From: Oricola sp.
Lineage (GTDB): Bacteria > Pseudomonadota > Alphaproteobacteria > Rhizobiales > Rhizobiaceae
Assembly (NCBI RefSeq): GCF_022763245.1
Contig: NZ_JALEGV010000041.1
Coordinates: forward strand, 729,223 to 793,222
DNA length: 64,000 nucleotides
Direction: 5' to 3'
The notes beneath the pieces are model-generated. The model was not told the DNA's origin, did not search any database, and saw only the letters and a list, made by a program, of their open reading frames with translations. Of this stretch, positions 35,811 through 44,278 are shown piece after piece. Numbering within the stretch: position 1 is the first letter of the stretch; each line of letters opens with the position of its first letter. The position numbers were made by a program, and so were the translations under genes.

Positions 35811-36450
35811 TCTCTGCTCATTCAGGGAATTCCTGAAGACAGGGTGCCTTGGCGCTTTGACGCCAGAACAGAACCTGATGGATGTGGCGAGGCTTCTGGG
35901 TACGCCACAATACTGGATGATCGAAGAGAGCGATGCGCCGTTTCCCCTCTACTGGGGGTATGACGACAGGCACAGCCGGGGCGGGCCGAGCCTGGAAATA
36001 TCCTTCGACAAGAAGCCCCCGCACGCCATGAACTGGTTTCAGCTTGAGCATGCTGATTACATAGCGGATGAAGTGCATTCCTTTGGTCAGAGGCTTGCAG
36101 TTGCGATGGACGGTTTTGTTGCAGAGACCCGAGCCTCGGAATTGCTTCAGAGTGGTGTTTGGGAGCCGCGCGCAGCCACAGTGCAATACAATGCAGAAAT
36201 TGACATGCTTCTGGTGACCTTCGGACGCGTTGAGGTCGCATATATGCTAGAAGAGACAGAGGCCGAAAAGCTCGACAAAGCACGCAGAGCGGCGATGCAG
36301 GCCGCATTCGGTCAGACCGCTGTCTTTGCCGAGATGGATGCAAGATTCATCCTGAACAGCATCTACTCTCGACCCGCACCAGTGGACGCCGAGCCTCCGA
36401 ACGTGAGCGTGTGTTCCGGAGAACAATACCTCATGTCTCTTCTTGCTTGA
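35803..36450 (+). CDS. Hypothetical protein, compositionally atypical
   Basis: A 215-residue protein with no assigned function. The N-terminal half (FREFLKTGCLGALTPEQ, DVARLLGTPQYW, then FPLYWGYDD) resembles small proteins of unknown function with a 'lG.P....YG.l...f' pattern, found scattered near toxin-immunity and other accessory genes. The C-terminal half contains a helical EETEAEKLDKARRAAMQ segment. The gene is visibly less GC-rich than its neighbours and uses codons such as ATA, AGA and CTA, suggesting recent acquisition. The GTG at 35803, overlapping the end of the M20 gene, is chosen because the motif begins immediately; an ATG at 35878 would remove it. Confidence 0.7.
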   Translation: MPDLCSFREFLKTGCLGALTPEQNLMDVARLLGTPQYWMIEESDAPFPLYWGYDDRHSRGGPSLEISFDKKPPHAMNWFQLEHADYIADEVHSFGQRLAVAMDGFVAETRASELLQSGVWEPRAATVQYNAEIDMLLVTFGRVEVAYMLEETEAEKLDKARRAAMQAAFGQTAVFAEMDARFILNSIYSRPAPVDAEPPNVSVCSGEQYLMSLLA

Positions 36451-36480
36451 TCGCACACGCTGCCGCGATCCGTTCCGTGC

Positions 36481-37671
36481 TCAGCGCGCCTTCGCCAATG
36501 CCTGATCGAGATCGTTGAGCAGGTCGTCGGCGTCTTCCAGCCCGACCGACAGGCGCAGCGTGCCGTCGGAGATGCCGAGTTCGGCGCGCGCTTCGGGCGT
36601 CAGGTTCTTGTGCGTCGTCGTCGCCGGATGGGTGATCAGGCTCTTTGCGTCGCCGAGATTGTTGGAGATCTTGACGAGCTGAAGCGCGTTCTCGAACGCG
36701 AAGGTCTCGCTCTTGCCGCCCTTCAGTTCGAAGCAGACCAGCGTCGAGCCGCCCTTCATCTGGTTGGGAATGATGTTGGCCTGCGGATGGTCCGGCCGGC
36801 CCGGATAGATGACGCGCTTGACTTCGGACCGCTCGGCCAGGAAGTCGGCGACCCGGCCGGCGGCCTCGGTCTGCGCCTTGACGCGCAGGGGCAGCGTCTC
36901 CAGCCCCTTGAGCATCACCCAGGCGTTGAACGGGCTCATGGACGGACCGGTGTGACGGTAGAAATCGTGCAGGTTCTCGTCGACCCATTCCTCGCTCGCC
37001 AGCACGACGCCGCCGAGACAGCGGCCCTGTCCGTCGACATGCTTGGTCGTGGAATAGACGACGACATCGACGCCGAGTTCCATCGGCTTCTGCAGGATCG
37101 GTGTCGCGAAGACATTGTCGATCACGACCTTCGCGCCGACGGAACGCGCGACCGAGACCACATGGGCGATGTCGATCACCTCGAGCGTCGGATTGGTCGG
37201 GCTCTCGAAGAAGAACACCTTGGTGTTCGCACGGGTCGCCTGTTCCCAGGCGGTCGGATCGGTGCCGTCGACCAGCGTCGTCTCGACGCCGTAGCGCGGC
37301 AGGAGCGTCTCGACGATCCAGCGACACGAGCCGAACAGGGCGCGCGCGGCGACGACGTGATCGCCCGCGCTGACCTGGCACAACAGCGCGGCGGCGACGG
37401 CGGCCATGCCCGAAGCGGTCGAGCGAGCCGCTTCCGCACCCTCCAGGAGGCGCATCCGCTGTTCGAAGATCTCGTTGGTCGGGTTGGCGTAGCGCGAATA
37501 GATGAAGCCGTCTTCATCGCCCTTGAACCGGGCCTCGGCCGCCTCGGCGGTGTCATAGACGAAGCCCTGCGTGAGGAACATCGCCTCCGACGTCTCGCCG
37601 AATTGCGAACGAAGCGTGCCGCCGTGCACCATCTGGGTTGCGGCAGAGAATTTCGACCAGTCCGAGGCCAT
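36481..37671 (-). CDS. metZ: O-succinylhomoserine sulfhydrylase
   Basis: A 396-residue Cys/Met-metabolism PLP enzyme making homocysteine from O-succinylhomoserine and sulfide. The PLP lysine is K210 in STTKHVDGQGR; YSRYANPT, ASGMAAV and FFESPTNPTLEV are typical. The N-terminal stretch TQMVHGGTLRSQFGETSEAMFLTQGFVYDTA is the MetZ rather than MetB/MetC pattern. A SAM-II riboswitch precedes it, so its expression should fall when S-adenosylmethionine is abundant. Start at 37671 has GGAGACG upstream on the minus strand. Confidence 0.95.
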   Translation of the reverse strand: MASDWSKFSAATQMVHGGTLRSQFGETSEAMFLTQGFVYDTAEAAEARFKGDEDGFIYSRYANPTNEIFEQRMRLLEGAEAARSTASGMAAVAAALLCQVSAGDHVVAARALFGSCRWIVETLLPRYGVETTLVDGTDPTAWEQATRANTKVFFFESPTNPTLEVIDIAHVVSVARSVGAKVVIDNVFATPILQKPMELGVDVVVYSTTKHVDGQGRCLGGVVLASEEWVDENLHDFYRHTGPSMSPFNAWVMLKGLETLPLRVKAQTEAAGRVADFLAERSEVKRVIYPGRPDHPQANIIPNQMKGGSTLVCFELKGGKSETFAFENALQLVKISNNLGDAKSLITHPATTTHKNLTPEARAELGISDGTLRLSVGLEDADDLLNDLDQALAKAR

Positions 37672-37682
37672 GTTGCGTCTCC

Positions 37683-37722
37683 AAAAACAAAAAAACCGGC
37701 ATGCGTCGCCGCAAAACCGGTT
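37683..37722 (-). terminator. Terminator hairpin between SAM-II element and metZ
   Basis: On the minus strand AACCGG pairs with CCGGTT around a loop that itself holds a GCG/CGC mini-stem, followed by a run of seven T and a second T-rich stretch. It lies in the leader about 15 bases ahead of metZ and could be the expression platform of the riboswitch or a competing structure. Confidence 0.65.
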
Positions 37723-37748
37723 GCTCCACGCCCCATGACGTGCCGCGC

Positions 37749-37805
37749 GGCCTTTTAGCGACTTTTTTTACGTGGCTGCAAGCCGACCGGCCAAATCACC
37801 ACGGA
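37749..37805 (-). ncRNA. SAM-II riboswitch
   Basis: The minus strand shows the full SAM-II core: CGTGGTGATTTGG, a variable segment, GCTTGCAGCCACG, TAAAAAAAGTCGCTAAAAGG. CGTGG pairs with CCACG to form P1, and the purine-rich AAAGTCGCTAAA forms the pseudoknot strands as in known alphaproteobacterial examples. It lies about 80 bases upstream of the metZ start and senses S-adenosylmethionine. Confidence 0.93.
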
Positions 37806-37887
37806 TGAAACCTGTCCATAAGGCTTCTCGGCGCTTGCGTCAACGAAACGCCTCGTCAAAGGTGCCGGCCATGTTGGGGAATGACTT

Positions 37888-38979
37888 GTGACGAGCGGCG
37901 GGATCCTGCCGGACAGCGCCATTCGCGCGCTGTTCGAGGGCGCGGCGCTGTCGTCCGGCCGCGCGCTCGACGCCGACCAGATCCAGCCGGCGAGCCTCGA
38001 TCTGCGCCTCGGCGAGAAGGCGTTTCGCGTGCGCGCGAGCTTCATGCCGGGCAAGGGCTGCACGGTCACCGACAAGCTTGAACAGTTGAAGCTCCACGAG
38101 ATCGACCTGGCGGCCGGCGCGGTGCTGGAGACGGGCTGCGTCTACATCGTGCCGCTCCTCGAGACCTTGGCCCTGCCGGCGGATATCGCCGCCTCGGCCA
38201 ATCCGAAGAGTTCCACCGGCCGGCTCGACATCTTCACCCGCGTGATGACCGACCACGGGGTAGAATTCGACAAGATCCCCGCCGGCTATCGCGGGCCGCT
38301 CTATCTTGAGGTCAGCCCGCGCACGTTCCCGATCGTGGTCCGCACCGGGTCGCGCCTCTCCCAGGTGCGGTTCCGCTCCGCCGTCACGGTGCTTGGCGCC
38401 GTGGAGCTCGCGGCTCTGCATGAGGCCGAGACGCTGGTCGCGGGCGACGAGCCGATCATCAACCAGGCCGGCATTGCGGTTTCCGTGGACCTTTCCGGAG
38501 ACGCCGACGGCCTCGTCGGCTATCGCGGCAAGCACCACACCGCCGTCATCGACGTCGACAGACGCGACGCGCTCGACGTCCTCGATTTCTGGGAACCGCT
38601 GCATGTGCGCGACCGCAAGGAACTGATCCTCGATCCCGACGAGTTCTACATTCTGGTGAGCCGTGAGGCCGTGCATGTCCCGCCGCTCTATGCCGCAGAG
38701 ATGACGCCTTTCGATCCGCTGGTCGGAGAGTTCCGCGTTCACTACGCCGGTTTCTTCGACCCGGGCTTCGGCCACAGTGCCGCCGGCGGTTCGGGCAGCC
38801 GTGCCGTGCTCGAGGTGCGCAGCCACGAGGTGCCCTTCGTTCTGGAGGACGGGCAGACCGTGGGCCGTCTCGTCTACGAGCGCATGCAGGCGCGGCCCGA
38901 ACATCTCTATGGCGCCGATCTCAAATCCAACTACCAGGCGCAGGGTCTGAAACTGTCGAAGCACTTCCGCTCACAGTGA
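37888..38979 (+). CDS. dcd: 2'-deoxycytidine 5'-triphosphate deaminase, double-length form
   Basis: A 363-residue Dcd-like protein, about twice the length of E. coli Dcd (193). The first half carries DQIQPASLDLRLGEKAFRV, SANPKSSTGRLDIFTRV and YLEVSPRTFPIVV, motifs of the dCTP deaminase/dUTPase fold. The second half shows DEFYILVSREAVHVPPLYAAEM and EVRSHEVPFVLEDGQ, a second divergent copy of the same fold. Such fused forms are common in rhizobia. The enzyme deaminates dCTP to dUTP for thymidylate synthesis. GTG at 37888 is the first codon of the conserved N-terminus. The gene overlaps the convergent ion-channel gene by nine bases. Confidence 0.88.
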   Translation: MTSGGILPDSAIRALFEGAALSSGRALDADQIQPASLDLRLGEKAFRVRASFMPGKGCTVTDKLEQLKLHEIDLAAGAVLETGCVYIVPLLETLALPADIAASANPKSSTGRLDIFTRVMTDHGVEFDKIPAGYRGPLYLEVSPRTFPIVVRTGSRLSQVRFRSAVTVLGAVELAALHEAETLVAGDEPIINQAGIAVSVDLSGDADGLVGYRGKHHTAVIDVDRRDALDVLDFWEPLHVRDRKELILDPDEFYILVSREAVHVPPLYAAEMTPFDPLVGEFRVHYAGFFDPGFGHSAAGGSGSRAVLEVRSHEVPFVLEDGQTVGRLVYERMQARPEHLYGADLKSNYQAQGLKLSKHFRSQ

Positions 38980-39762
38980 ATCGCGCCGCGCCCCGAGCGC
39001 GCGGACTTCCTCGCGCAGGAGCGTGATCTCCTGAAGGATGGCGGCCTGGTCGTCATGCAGCGTCGCCCGATCGGTCGCGGCTTCTTCCTCGTGTTCCTTC
39101 TGCATGGCGGAAACGACCACGCCGATGAACAGGTTGAGGACCGTGAAGGTAGTGCAGAGGATGAACGGGATGAAGAAGGCCCACGCCCAGGGAAAGACCT
39201 CCATCACCGGCCGGACGATGCCCATCGACCAGCTTTCCAGCGTCATGACCTGGAACAGCGTGTAGGCGGAAGCCGCGATCGAGCCGAACCATTCGGGAAA
39301 GCGCTCGCCGAAGAGCTTCGTCGCCATCACGGAGAAGACATAGAAGAACAGGCCGAGCAGCAGCAGGATCGAGCCCATGCCGGGCAGGGCGTTGAGCAGC
39401 CCGCCGATCACCCGCCGCAGCGACGGCACCACGCTGACGAGGCGCAACACGCGCAGGATGCGCAACGCGCGCAGGACGGCGAATGCGCCGGCCGAGGGGA
39501 TCAGCGCGATGCCGACGACGGTCAGGTCGAAGATGCGCCACGGGCTGCGGAAGAAATCGAACCGGTAGACGCCCAGCTTGAGCGCCAATTCGACAACGAA
39601 GACCGCGAGGATCGCATGGTCGAATGCGGTGATCAGCGCCCCGTAATCCCGCATCACCGCCGGCATGGTTTCAAGGCCGAGGGTTATTGCGTTCACGATG
39701 ATGATTGCGACGATCACCTGCTCGAAGCGCGGCGATTCGACGAGGGCCTTGAGGCGGTGCAT
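38971..39762 (-). CDS. NaChBac-type voltage-gated sodium channel
   Basis: A 263-residue six-helix ion channel subunit expected to form a homotetramer in the inner membrane. The selectivity filter reads TLESWSM at 174-180, the same as in sodium-selective NavAb. The S4 voltage sensor has arginines at 98, 101, 104 and 107 with three-residue spacing (LRALRILRVLRLV). A C-terminal coiled coil (QAAILQEITLLREEVRAL) would hold the tetramer together. S1-S3 and pore helices are all present, so the channel looks intact. It is convergent with dcd and stands alone. Confidence 0.92.
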   Translation of the reverse strand: MHRLKALVESPRFEQVIVAIIIVNAITLGLETMPAVMRDYGALITAFDHAILAVFVVELALKLGVYRFDFFRSPWRIFDLTVVGIALIPSAGAFAVLRALRILRVLRLVSVVPSLRRVIGGLLNALPGMGSILLLLGLFFYVFSVMATKLFGERFPEWFGSIAASAYTLFQVMTLESWSMGIVRPVMEVFPWAWAFFIPFILCTTFTVLNLFIGVVVSAMQKEHEEEAATDRATLHDDQAAILQEITLLREEVRALGARRDSL

Positions 39763-39836
39763 GGAATGCGCTCCAGGGTCCGGGTGGCGGGACGGTACGA
39801 GTGCAATATGGGGGGCGCAGACGGTTTTGCGAGGCC

Positions 39837-41813
39837 TCAGGCGCTATGGCTTTCGCCGCTTGGATCATGCGGCCCGTGCGGCGTCTTCTCCCACAGGAAG
39901 GGGCGCGTGAAATACTGCCGCATCGCCCGCCAGCCAGCGACCGAACCCAAGAGCCAATAGGCCGGCAGCGCCGGCAGCATCCGCAATGCGAGCAGGCGCC
40001 GGCGCCGGTCGACGGCGCGCAACGCCAGAAGCGCCTGGGCGGCGAAGGCCAGTGCGATATTCGTCCAGCAGATCAGGGACAGCCAGTCCAGACCGACCGG
40101 CACCTGTCCGGTCGCAAGGCCCCAGCCGGAAACGACCGCGATGACGAAAAGCGTGAGCGGGAAGAACAGCGAGCAGACCACCGTGCCGGCGAGCAGCGTG
40201 TGCATCACCGCGGCACCGCTCCACCGATGGCTGTGGGGCAGCGATCCGCCGGGGCGCGTGTTGACGAGCCAGGTCTGGAACCAGCCCTTGATCCAGCGTG
40301 TGCGCTGCCGCAGCCAGACATCGGCGGTATGCGGCGCGTCTTCCAGCGTGGGACGTTTCAAAACGCCGATGCGATATCCCGCGCGCCACAGGCGAAAACC
40401 GAGATCGGCGTCCTCGGTGACGTTGTGCGGATCCCACAGGCCGCACCGCTCGATCGCGTGCCGGCGGAAATGGGTCGAGGTGCCGCCCAGCGGGACGGGC
40501 ATGCCGAGCCGCGTCAGGAACGGCAGCAGGCCGCGGAATTGAGCGGCATATTCCAGATGGAAGAGCGCGGAAATCCAGCTTCGGCGCGGATTGGCCATGA
40601 CCAGCGGCGCCTGCAGCGCGGCGATCCGGCCCGACGAACGCCGGAAGGTCTGCCAGGCTTCCTCCAGTTGGTCGGGATGCGGCCGGTCCTCCGCGTCGTA
40701 GAGCGTGACGAGCGAGCCGCTGCAGAAGGGCAGGGCGAAATTCAGGGCCTTGGGCTTGGTTCTCAGCGCGGCCCGAGGAACCGTGATGATCTCGAAGCGG
40801 GGATCGAGCCGCTGGGCAGCCAGTGCGGCGAGGGTTTCCGCGTCGTCCTCCTCGCAGACCAGCTTGATTTCGAGCTTCGTCCGGGGCCAGTTCAGGAGCT
40901 TCAGCGCGGCCACAAGATCCGCCACGACCGGCGCTTCCTGATAGAGCGCGACGATGACCGAATAGACCGGCCGCTCGGTGTTCGGGTAGCGGCGCAGCGG
41001 CGCGGGAGACTGCTTGCGATAGTCGATCGCTGCGGCGAGCCGCAACCCGGCATTGGCCAGGAAGAAAAGCGCGACGAAAGCCTGGATGGCATGGAACGTC
41101 GTGACCGGGGCGCTGACGATCCCGATCAGGCTCGCGGAAGCCACGACCGCCAGGGCGAAGCCGTGCCAGGCGCTGGCGCCGTGCTTGGCGGAAAGCCGGG
41201 GCATGTCATTGGCGAGCCGGTTGGCCGCCTCCGCGCCGAGCCGTTCGCGCAGGCGGCGCATCTCCATCTTTCGCAGGGCGGACGGGGTGGTCAGGGCAAG
41301 CCCCTCGGGCACGGCCGCCCGGCCCTTGTGCAGCAGGTCGCGGGTCAGTGACGATCCGGGCGAGGGCGCGGCCACGGCCCGGATTGCGCCGTTCTCCAGG
41401 CGGCACCACGCCGCCGTGCTCAACACGGGATGCCCGTCATCCTGCCGCTCGCCGCCCAGCGTTTCGGCGATACTGTCCGGCGCGACGAAGGCGAGACGGG
41501 CATGCGCGGCGAGCAGGCGGTAATAGGTTTCCTCGCTGACAAGGTCATGGGCAAGCAACTCGTCTGCGCCGGTCGTGCCGTTGCGCTCGGCCTGCCGGCT
41601 GGCGCGCCGGAGCAGGAGATCGGGAATCCGGTGGCCGGACAGGAAGGCGACGGTCTCGCACAGGACTTTCTTGCCGGCTCGCGGCGCGACATCCGCTTCG
41701 CGATGCGGCTTGGGCATGCGCCGGGTGCGGGGCTCATGGCGCAGTGGTTCGTCCGGCCGGCTTGGCGCCGAATCCGGTCGTTGAACGACGATGGTCGCAC
41801 CCGCGGTACTCAC
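39837..41813 (-). CDS. Membrane glycosyltransferase family 2 (cellulose-synthase-like)
   Basis: A 658-residue processive-type GT2 enzyme. The GT-A domain, roughly residues 285-510, shows SVIVALYQEA at its start, DAED as the D-x-D region, TEDADLG as the acid catalyst and RQRTRWIKGW as the acceptor motif. Two hydrophobic spans precede it (about 220-265) and three or four follow. The first 200 residues, soluble and Arg-rich, may be an MshEN-like domain linking activity to a regulator. Such proteins in rhizobia make surface polysaccharides. The start is uncertain: GTG at 41813 gives the longest form, while ATG at 41717 would remove 32 weakly conserved residues. Confidence 0.85.
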   Translation of the reverse strand: MSTAGATIVVQRPDSAPSRPDEPLRHEPRTRRMPKPHREADVAPRAGKKVLCETVAFLSGHRIPDLLLRRASRQAERNGTTGADELLAHDLVSEETYYRLLAAHARLAFVAPDSIAETLGGERQDDGHPVLSTAAWCRLENGAIRAVAAPSPGSSLTRDLLHKGRAAVPEGLALTTPSALRKMEMRRLRERLGAEAANRLANDMPRLSAKHGASAWHGFALAVVASASLIGIVSAPVTTFHAIQAFVALFFLANAGLRLAAAIDYRKQSPAPLRRYPNTERPVYSVIVALYQEAPVVADLVAALKLLNWPRTKLEIKLVCEEDDAETLAALAAQRLDPRFEIITVPRAALRTKPKALNFALPFCSGSLVTLYDAEDRPHPDQLEEAWQTFRRSSGRIAALQAPLVMANPRRSWISALFHLEYAAQFRGLLPFLTRLGMPVPLGGTSTHFRRHAIERCGLWDPHNVTEDADLGFRLWRAGYRIGVLKRPTLEDAPHTADVWLRQRTRWIKGWFQTWLVNTRPGGSLPHSHRWSGAAVMHTLLAGTVVCSLFFPLTLFVIAVVSGWGLATGQVPVGLDWLSLICWTNIALAFAAQALLALRAVDRRRRLLALRMLPALPAYWLLGSVAGWRAMRQYFTRPFLWEKTPHGPHDPSGESHSA

Positions 41814-41943
41814 ACGGCCCCCAAACTCAACAACCCACCCGCGTCAAGCTTATCGGCGATCGGGCGATTTGCAAGTCTGGGTTGTCGCGCGCGGCGCGAC
41901 AAATCTCTCTGGCATGGCGCGCCGGCATGGTCTAATCGAAGCC

Positions 41944-42870
41944 ATGCGCTTGTTGGCACGCCCCACCGACCTGTTGATGCTTCTGGCCCTCGTTGCGAGC
42001 CTCGTTGTGCCGGCCGGTTCTGCGATGGCGGGCGATCCGCCGCGCCTGTCCGATCCCAACAACCGGATCGCGCGCAGCGATCTGACGGGCCTCCTGCGCC
42101 TGCGTTTCCTGACCTCGCTCGATTTTCCGCCGTTCAATTTCGCGGACAAGTGGAACCGGCCCGCCGGCTTCAATGTGGAGATCGCGCGTGCGATCTGCGC
42201 CGAATTGAAGATCGAGGCCAAATGCGAGATCCAGGCGATGCCCTGGGAGGAACTTGATCCCGCGCTTGACGGATTGCGCGGCGAGGCGATCATCGCGGGC
42301 CACGGCATCACCAAGGAGTTGCGCTCGACCCGGGCCGTCTCCCGGCCCTATTTCAAGTTTCCGGCGCGTTTCGTCGCGCGGTCGGGCTTCGCGGCCAGAA
42401 GCACCGACATGGACACGCTCGCACGCGGACGCAAGGTCGCCGTGGTGGAGGGCAGCGCGCACGCGCAATTGCTGAAGGTCTGGTTTCCGGAGGCCGAGGC
42501 GGTGGCGCTGGACGACGAGGCCGCGACTTATTCTGCGCTCCTGAAGGGCGAGGCCGATCTGATCTTCGGCGACGGGGTGGCGCTTTCGTTCTGGCTTGCC
42601 TCTCCGAACGCCGACAATTGCTGCGGCTTCGTGTCCGGGCCGTTCCTGTCGGATCATTTCCTGGGCGACGGCATGGTGATCGTCATGCGCCAGGACAGCG
42701 CGCAGATCGTGAAGGCCCTGAACGCTGCGCTGAACGCGCTGGAGGAAAAGGGCGTCTACCGCGAGATCTATCTGCGCTACTTCCCGCTCGATCCCTTCGC
42801 CGACGGGATCGGCATGCCGAAGTCAGAGCCGCGTGAACGGCAGGCGGAGCGCCCACAGCAATCCGGCTGA
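41944..42870 (+). CDS. Orphan amino-acid-type (family 3) periplasmic binding protein
   Basis: A 308-residue solute-binding protein. The signal peptide covers residues 1-29 (MRLLARPTDLLMLLALVAS and an SAMA cleavage site). The mature domain has the family-3 landmarks FLTSLDFPPFNFAD, GFNVEIARAICAEL and VAVVEGSAHAQLL, with a DLIFGDGVALSFW hinge segment. No permease or ATPase gene is adjacent, so it either feeds a transporter encoded elsewhere or has a sensory role. The ATG at 41944 is the one that begins the signal peptide; the frame is open to 41791. Its 3' end overlaps the convergent sterol-desaturase gene by 48 bases. Confidence 0.85.
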   Translation: MRLLARPTDLLMLLALVASLVVPAGSAMAGDPPRLSDPNNRIARSDLTGLLRLRFLTSLDFPPFNFADKWNRPAGFNVEIARAICAELKIEAKCEIQAMPWEELDPALDGLRGEAIIAGHGITKELRSTRAVSRPYFKFPARFVARSGFAARSTDMDTLARGRKVAVVEGSAHAQLLKVWFPEAEAVALDDEAATYSALLKGEADLIFGDGVALSFWLASPNADNCCGFVSGPFLSDHFLGDGMVIVMRQDSAQIVKALNAALNALEEKGVYREIYLRYFPLDPFADGIGMPKSEPRERQAERPQQSG

Positions 42871-43626
42871 GACCGGACCGCGAAACTCCTTCAGGCCGAT
42901 CTGCATGCCCTCATGGCCGAGTTTCGGCTGGGCGACATAGGTGCCGAAGAGGCGATCCCAGAAGGCAAAGTTGAAGCCGTAATTGGAATCCGTCTCGCGC
43001 GGGGTCGAGGAGTGATGCACCCGGTGCATGTCCGGCGTCACGATCAGCCGCCGCAGGACACGGTCGACCGGCTGCGGCAATGCGATGTTGGAATGGTTGA
43101 ACATCGCGCTGCCGTTCAGCACGATCTCGAAGACCAGCACCGCGATGACCGGCGCGCCGAGCGCCACCACGATCGCCGCCTTCCAGACCATGGAGAGCAC
43201 GATCTCGACCGGGTGGAACCGCAGCGCCGTCGTCACGTCGAAACCGTTGTCGGCATGGTGCATGCGGTGAAAGCGCCAGAGGATCGGGAATTTGTGGCTG
43301 GCGACATGCTCCAGCCAGACTGCGAAATCGAGGATCACGAAAGCGAGCACGCCTGCGACCGCGCCCGGCAGGCCGATCGCGCGGAACAGGCCCAGGCCCT
43401 GCGCCTCCGCCCAGATCGCGGAGCCGACCGCGGCGGCGGGAAAGACGATGCGCAGCGCGACCGACGACAGGATCACGATCGACAGGTTGGTGAACCAGCG
43501 CCTGGATTTCCAGGCGCCGCGCATTTCCTCACGCTCCAGCCGTGGAGACCATAATTCATAGAGCGCCATCGCGAAAAAGATCGCGAGGAAGGCCAGCAGT
43601 CGGATTGTCGCTTCGGAAAATTGCAT
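42823..43626 (-). CDS. Sterol desaturase/fatty-acid hydroxylase family membrane protein
   Basis: A 267-residue di-iron membrane oxygenase. The histidine boxes are H107-x3-H111 (EHVASH), H120-x2-HH (HRMHH) and a later HRVHH, with further histidines in FNHSNI. Four or so hydrophobic segments surround them. Bacterial members hydroxylate or desaturate lipids, hopanoids or carotenoids; the substrate here is unknown. The 48-base tail-to-tail overlap with the binding-protein gene is larger than usual. Confidence 0.9.
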   Translation of the reverse strand: MQFSEATIRLLAFLAIFFAMALYELWSPRLEREEMRGAWKSRRWFTNLSIVILSSVALRIVFPAAAVGSAIWAEAQGLGLFRAIGLPGAVAGVLAFVILDFAVWLEHVASHKFPILWRFHRMHHADNGFDVTTALRFHPVEIVLSMVWKAAIVVALGAPVIAVLVFEIVLNGSAMFNHSNIALPQPVDRVLRRLIVTPDMHRVHHSSTPRETDSNYGFNFAFWDRLFGTYVAQPKLGHEGMQIGLKEFRGPVSAGLLWALRLPFTRL

Positions 43627-43715
43627 CGTGGTCAGCGCGCGAAGCGCGGGTCGGTCCGTGTCAGATCTGCCAACTACATGGCGGCCGCGGTCGTCACGGA
43701 CAACTCACATTCCCG

Positions 43716-44126
43716 TCAGGCCAGCCGGAAGCGGGCCCGTGCCGAGCGCTCGATCGCGGCGGAGACGAGCGCGTCGATCTCCAATTCGTCGCGCAGCATC
43801 TGCAGGAAGCGCAGTTCCTCCTGCTCGATGCGCAGGTCGGCGGCCGCGACTTCCGTGCCGACGGCATAGGCCGTGTCGTAGAAGCGTTCCGGCAGGTTCT
43901 CCTTCACCATGGCGAGGATGTGGTCGATGCCGGCCGGCTCGTTGAGCAGCGCGGTGCAGCGATTGGCGGCGTCCACCAGCTGGTCGCGGGTGAAGTCCTT
44001 GAAGACCGGCAGCGTGTCGACCACATGGCCGATCCGCTCGAGTTCGCGTTCCGCCAATGCCGCGTCGGCGGCCGCCGTCGTGACCATGACGAAAGCCAGC
44101 GCTTCCTGCGGGGTAAGCGTTCTCAT
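43716..44126 (-). CDS. TerB-family (tellurite-resistance-like) protein
   Basis: A 136-residue helical protein of the TerB family. It begins with [29 protein letters not shown], where acidic residues typical of the TerB metal site occur, and ends with a second helical motif [21 protein letters not shown]. TerB proteins bind divalent cations and are usually not tellurite-specific when alone. The ATG at 44126 is the family-typical start; an upstream extension of the frame to 44354 overlaps the divergent lysS leader. Confidence 0.82.
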   Translation of the reverse strand: MRTLTPQEALAFVMVTTAAADAALAERELERIGHVVDTLPVFKDFTRDQLVDAANRCTALLNEPAGIDHILAMVKENLPERFYDTAYAVGTEVAAADLRIEQEELRFLQMLRDELEIDALVSAAIERSARARFRLA

Positions 44127-44278
44127 TGGCGCCCTCTTCGATCCATTTTGCCGTTTCGGCAGCACAGGTAGTGCTCCCCGCTTGGCTTCGCAAGCGCGAA
44201 GCGTTAAAGGCAGGCGGTTATGCGGCCGCTGCGACAATGCGCGTCGCGACGGACATCCAACGAACAGGACAGGAACCA

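Noticed and set aside
43716-44126. Tellurite resistance as the role of the TerB-like gene
   Set aside because: No other ter genes are present, and isolated TerB proteins are widespread without tellurite resistance.
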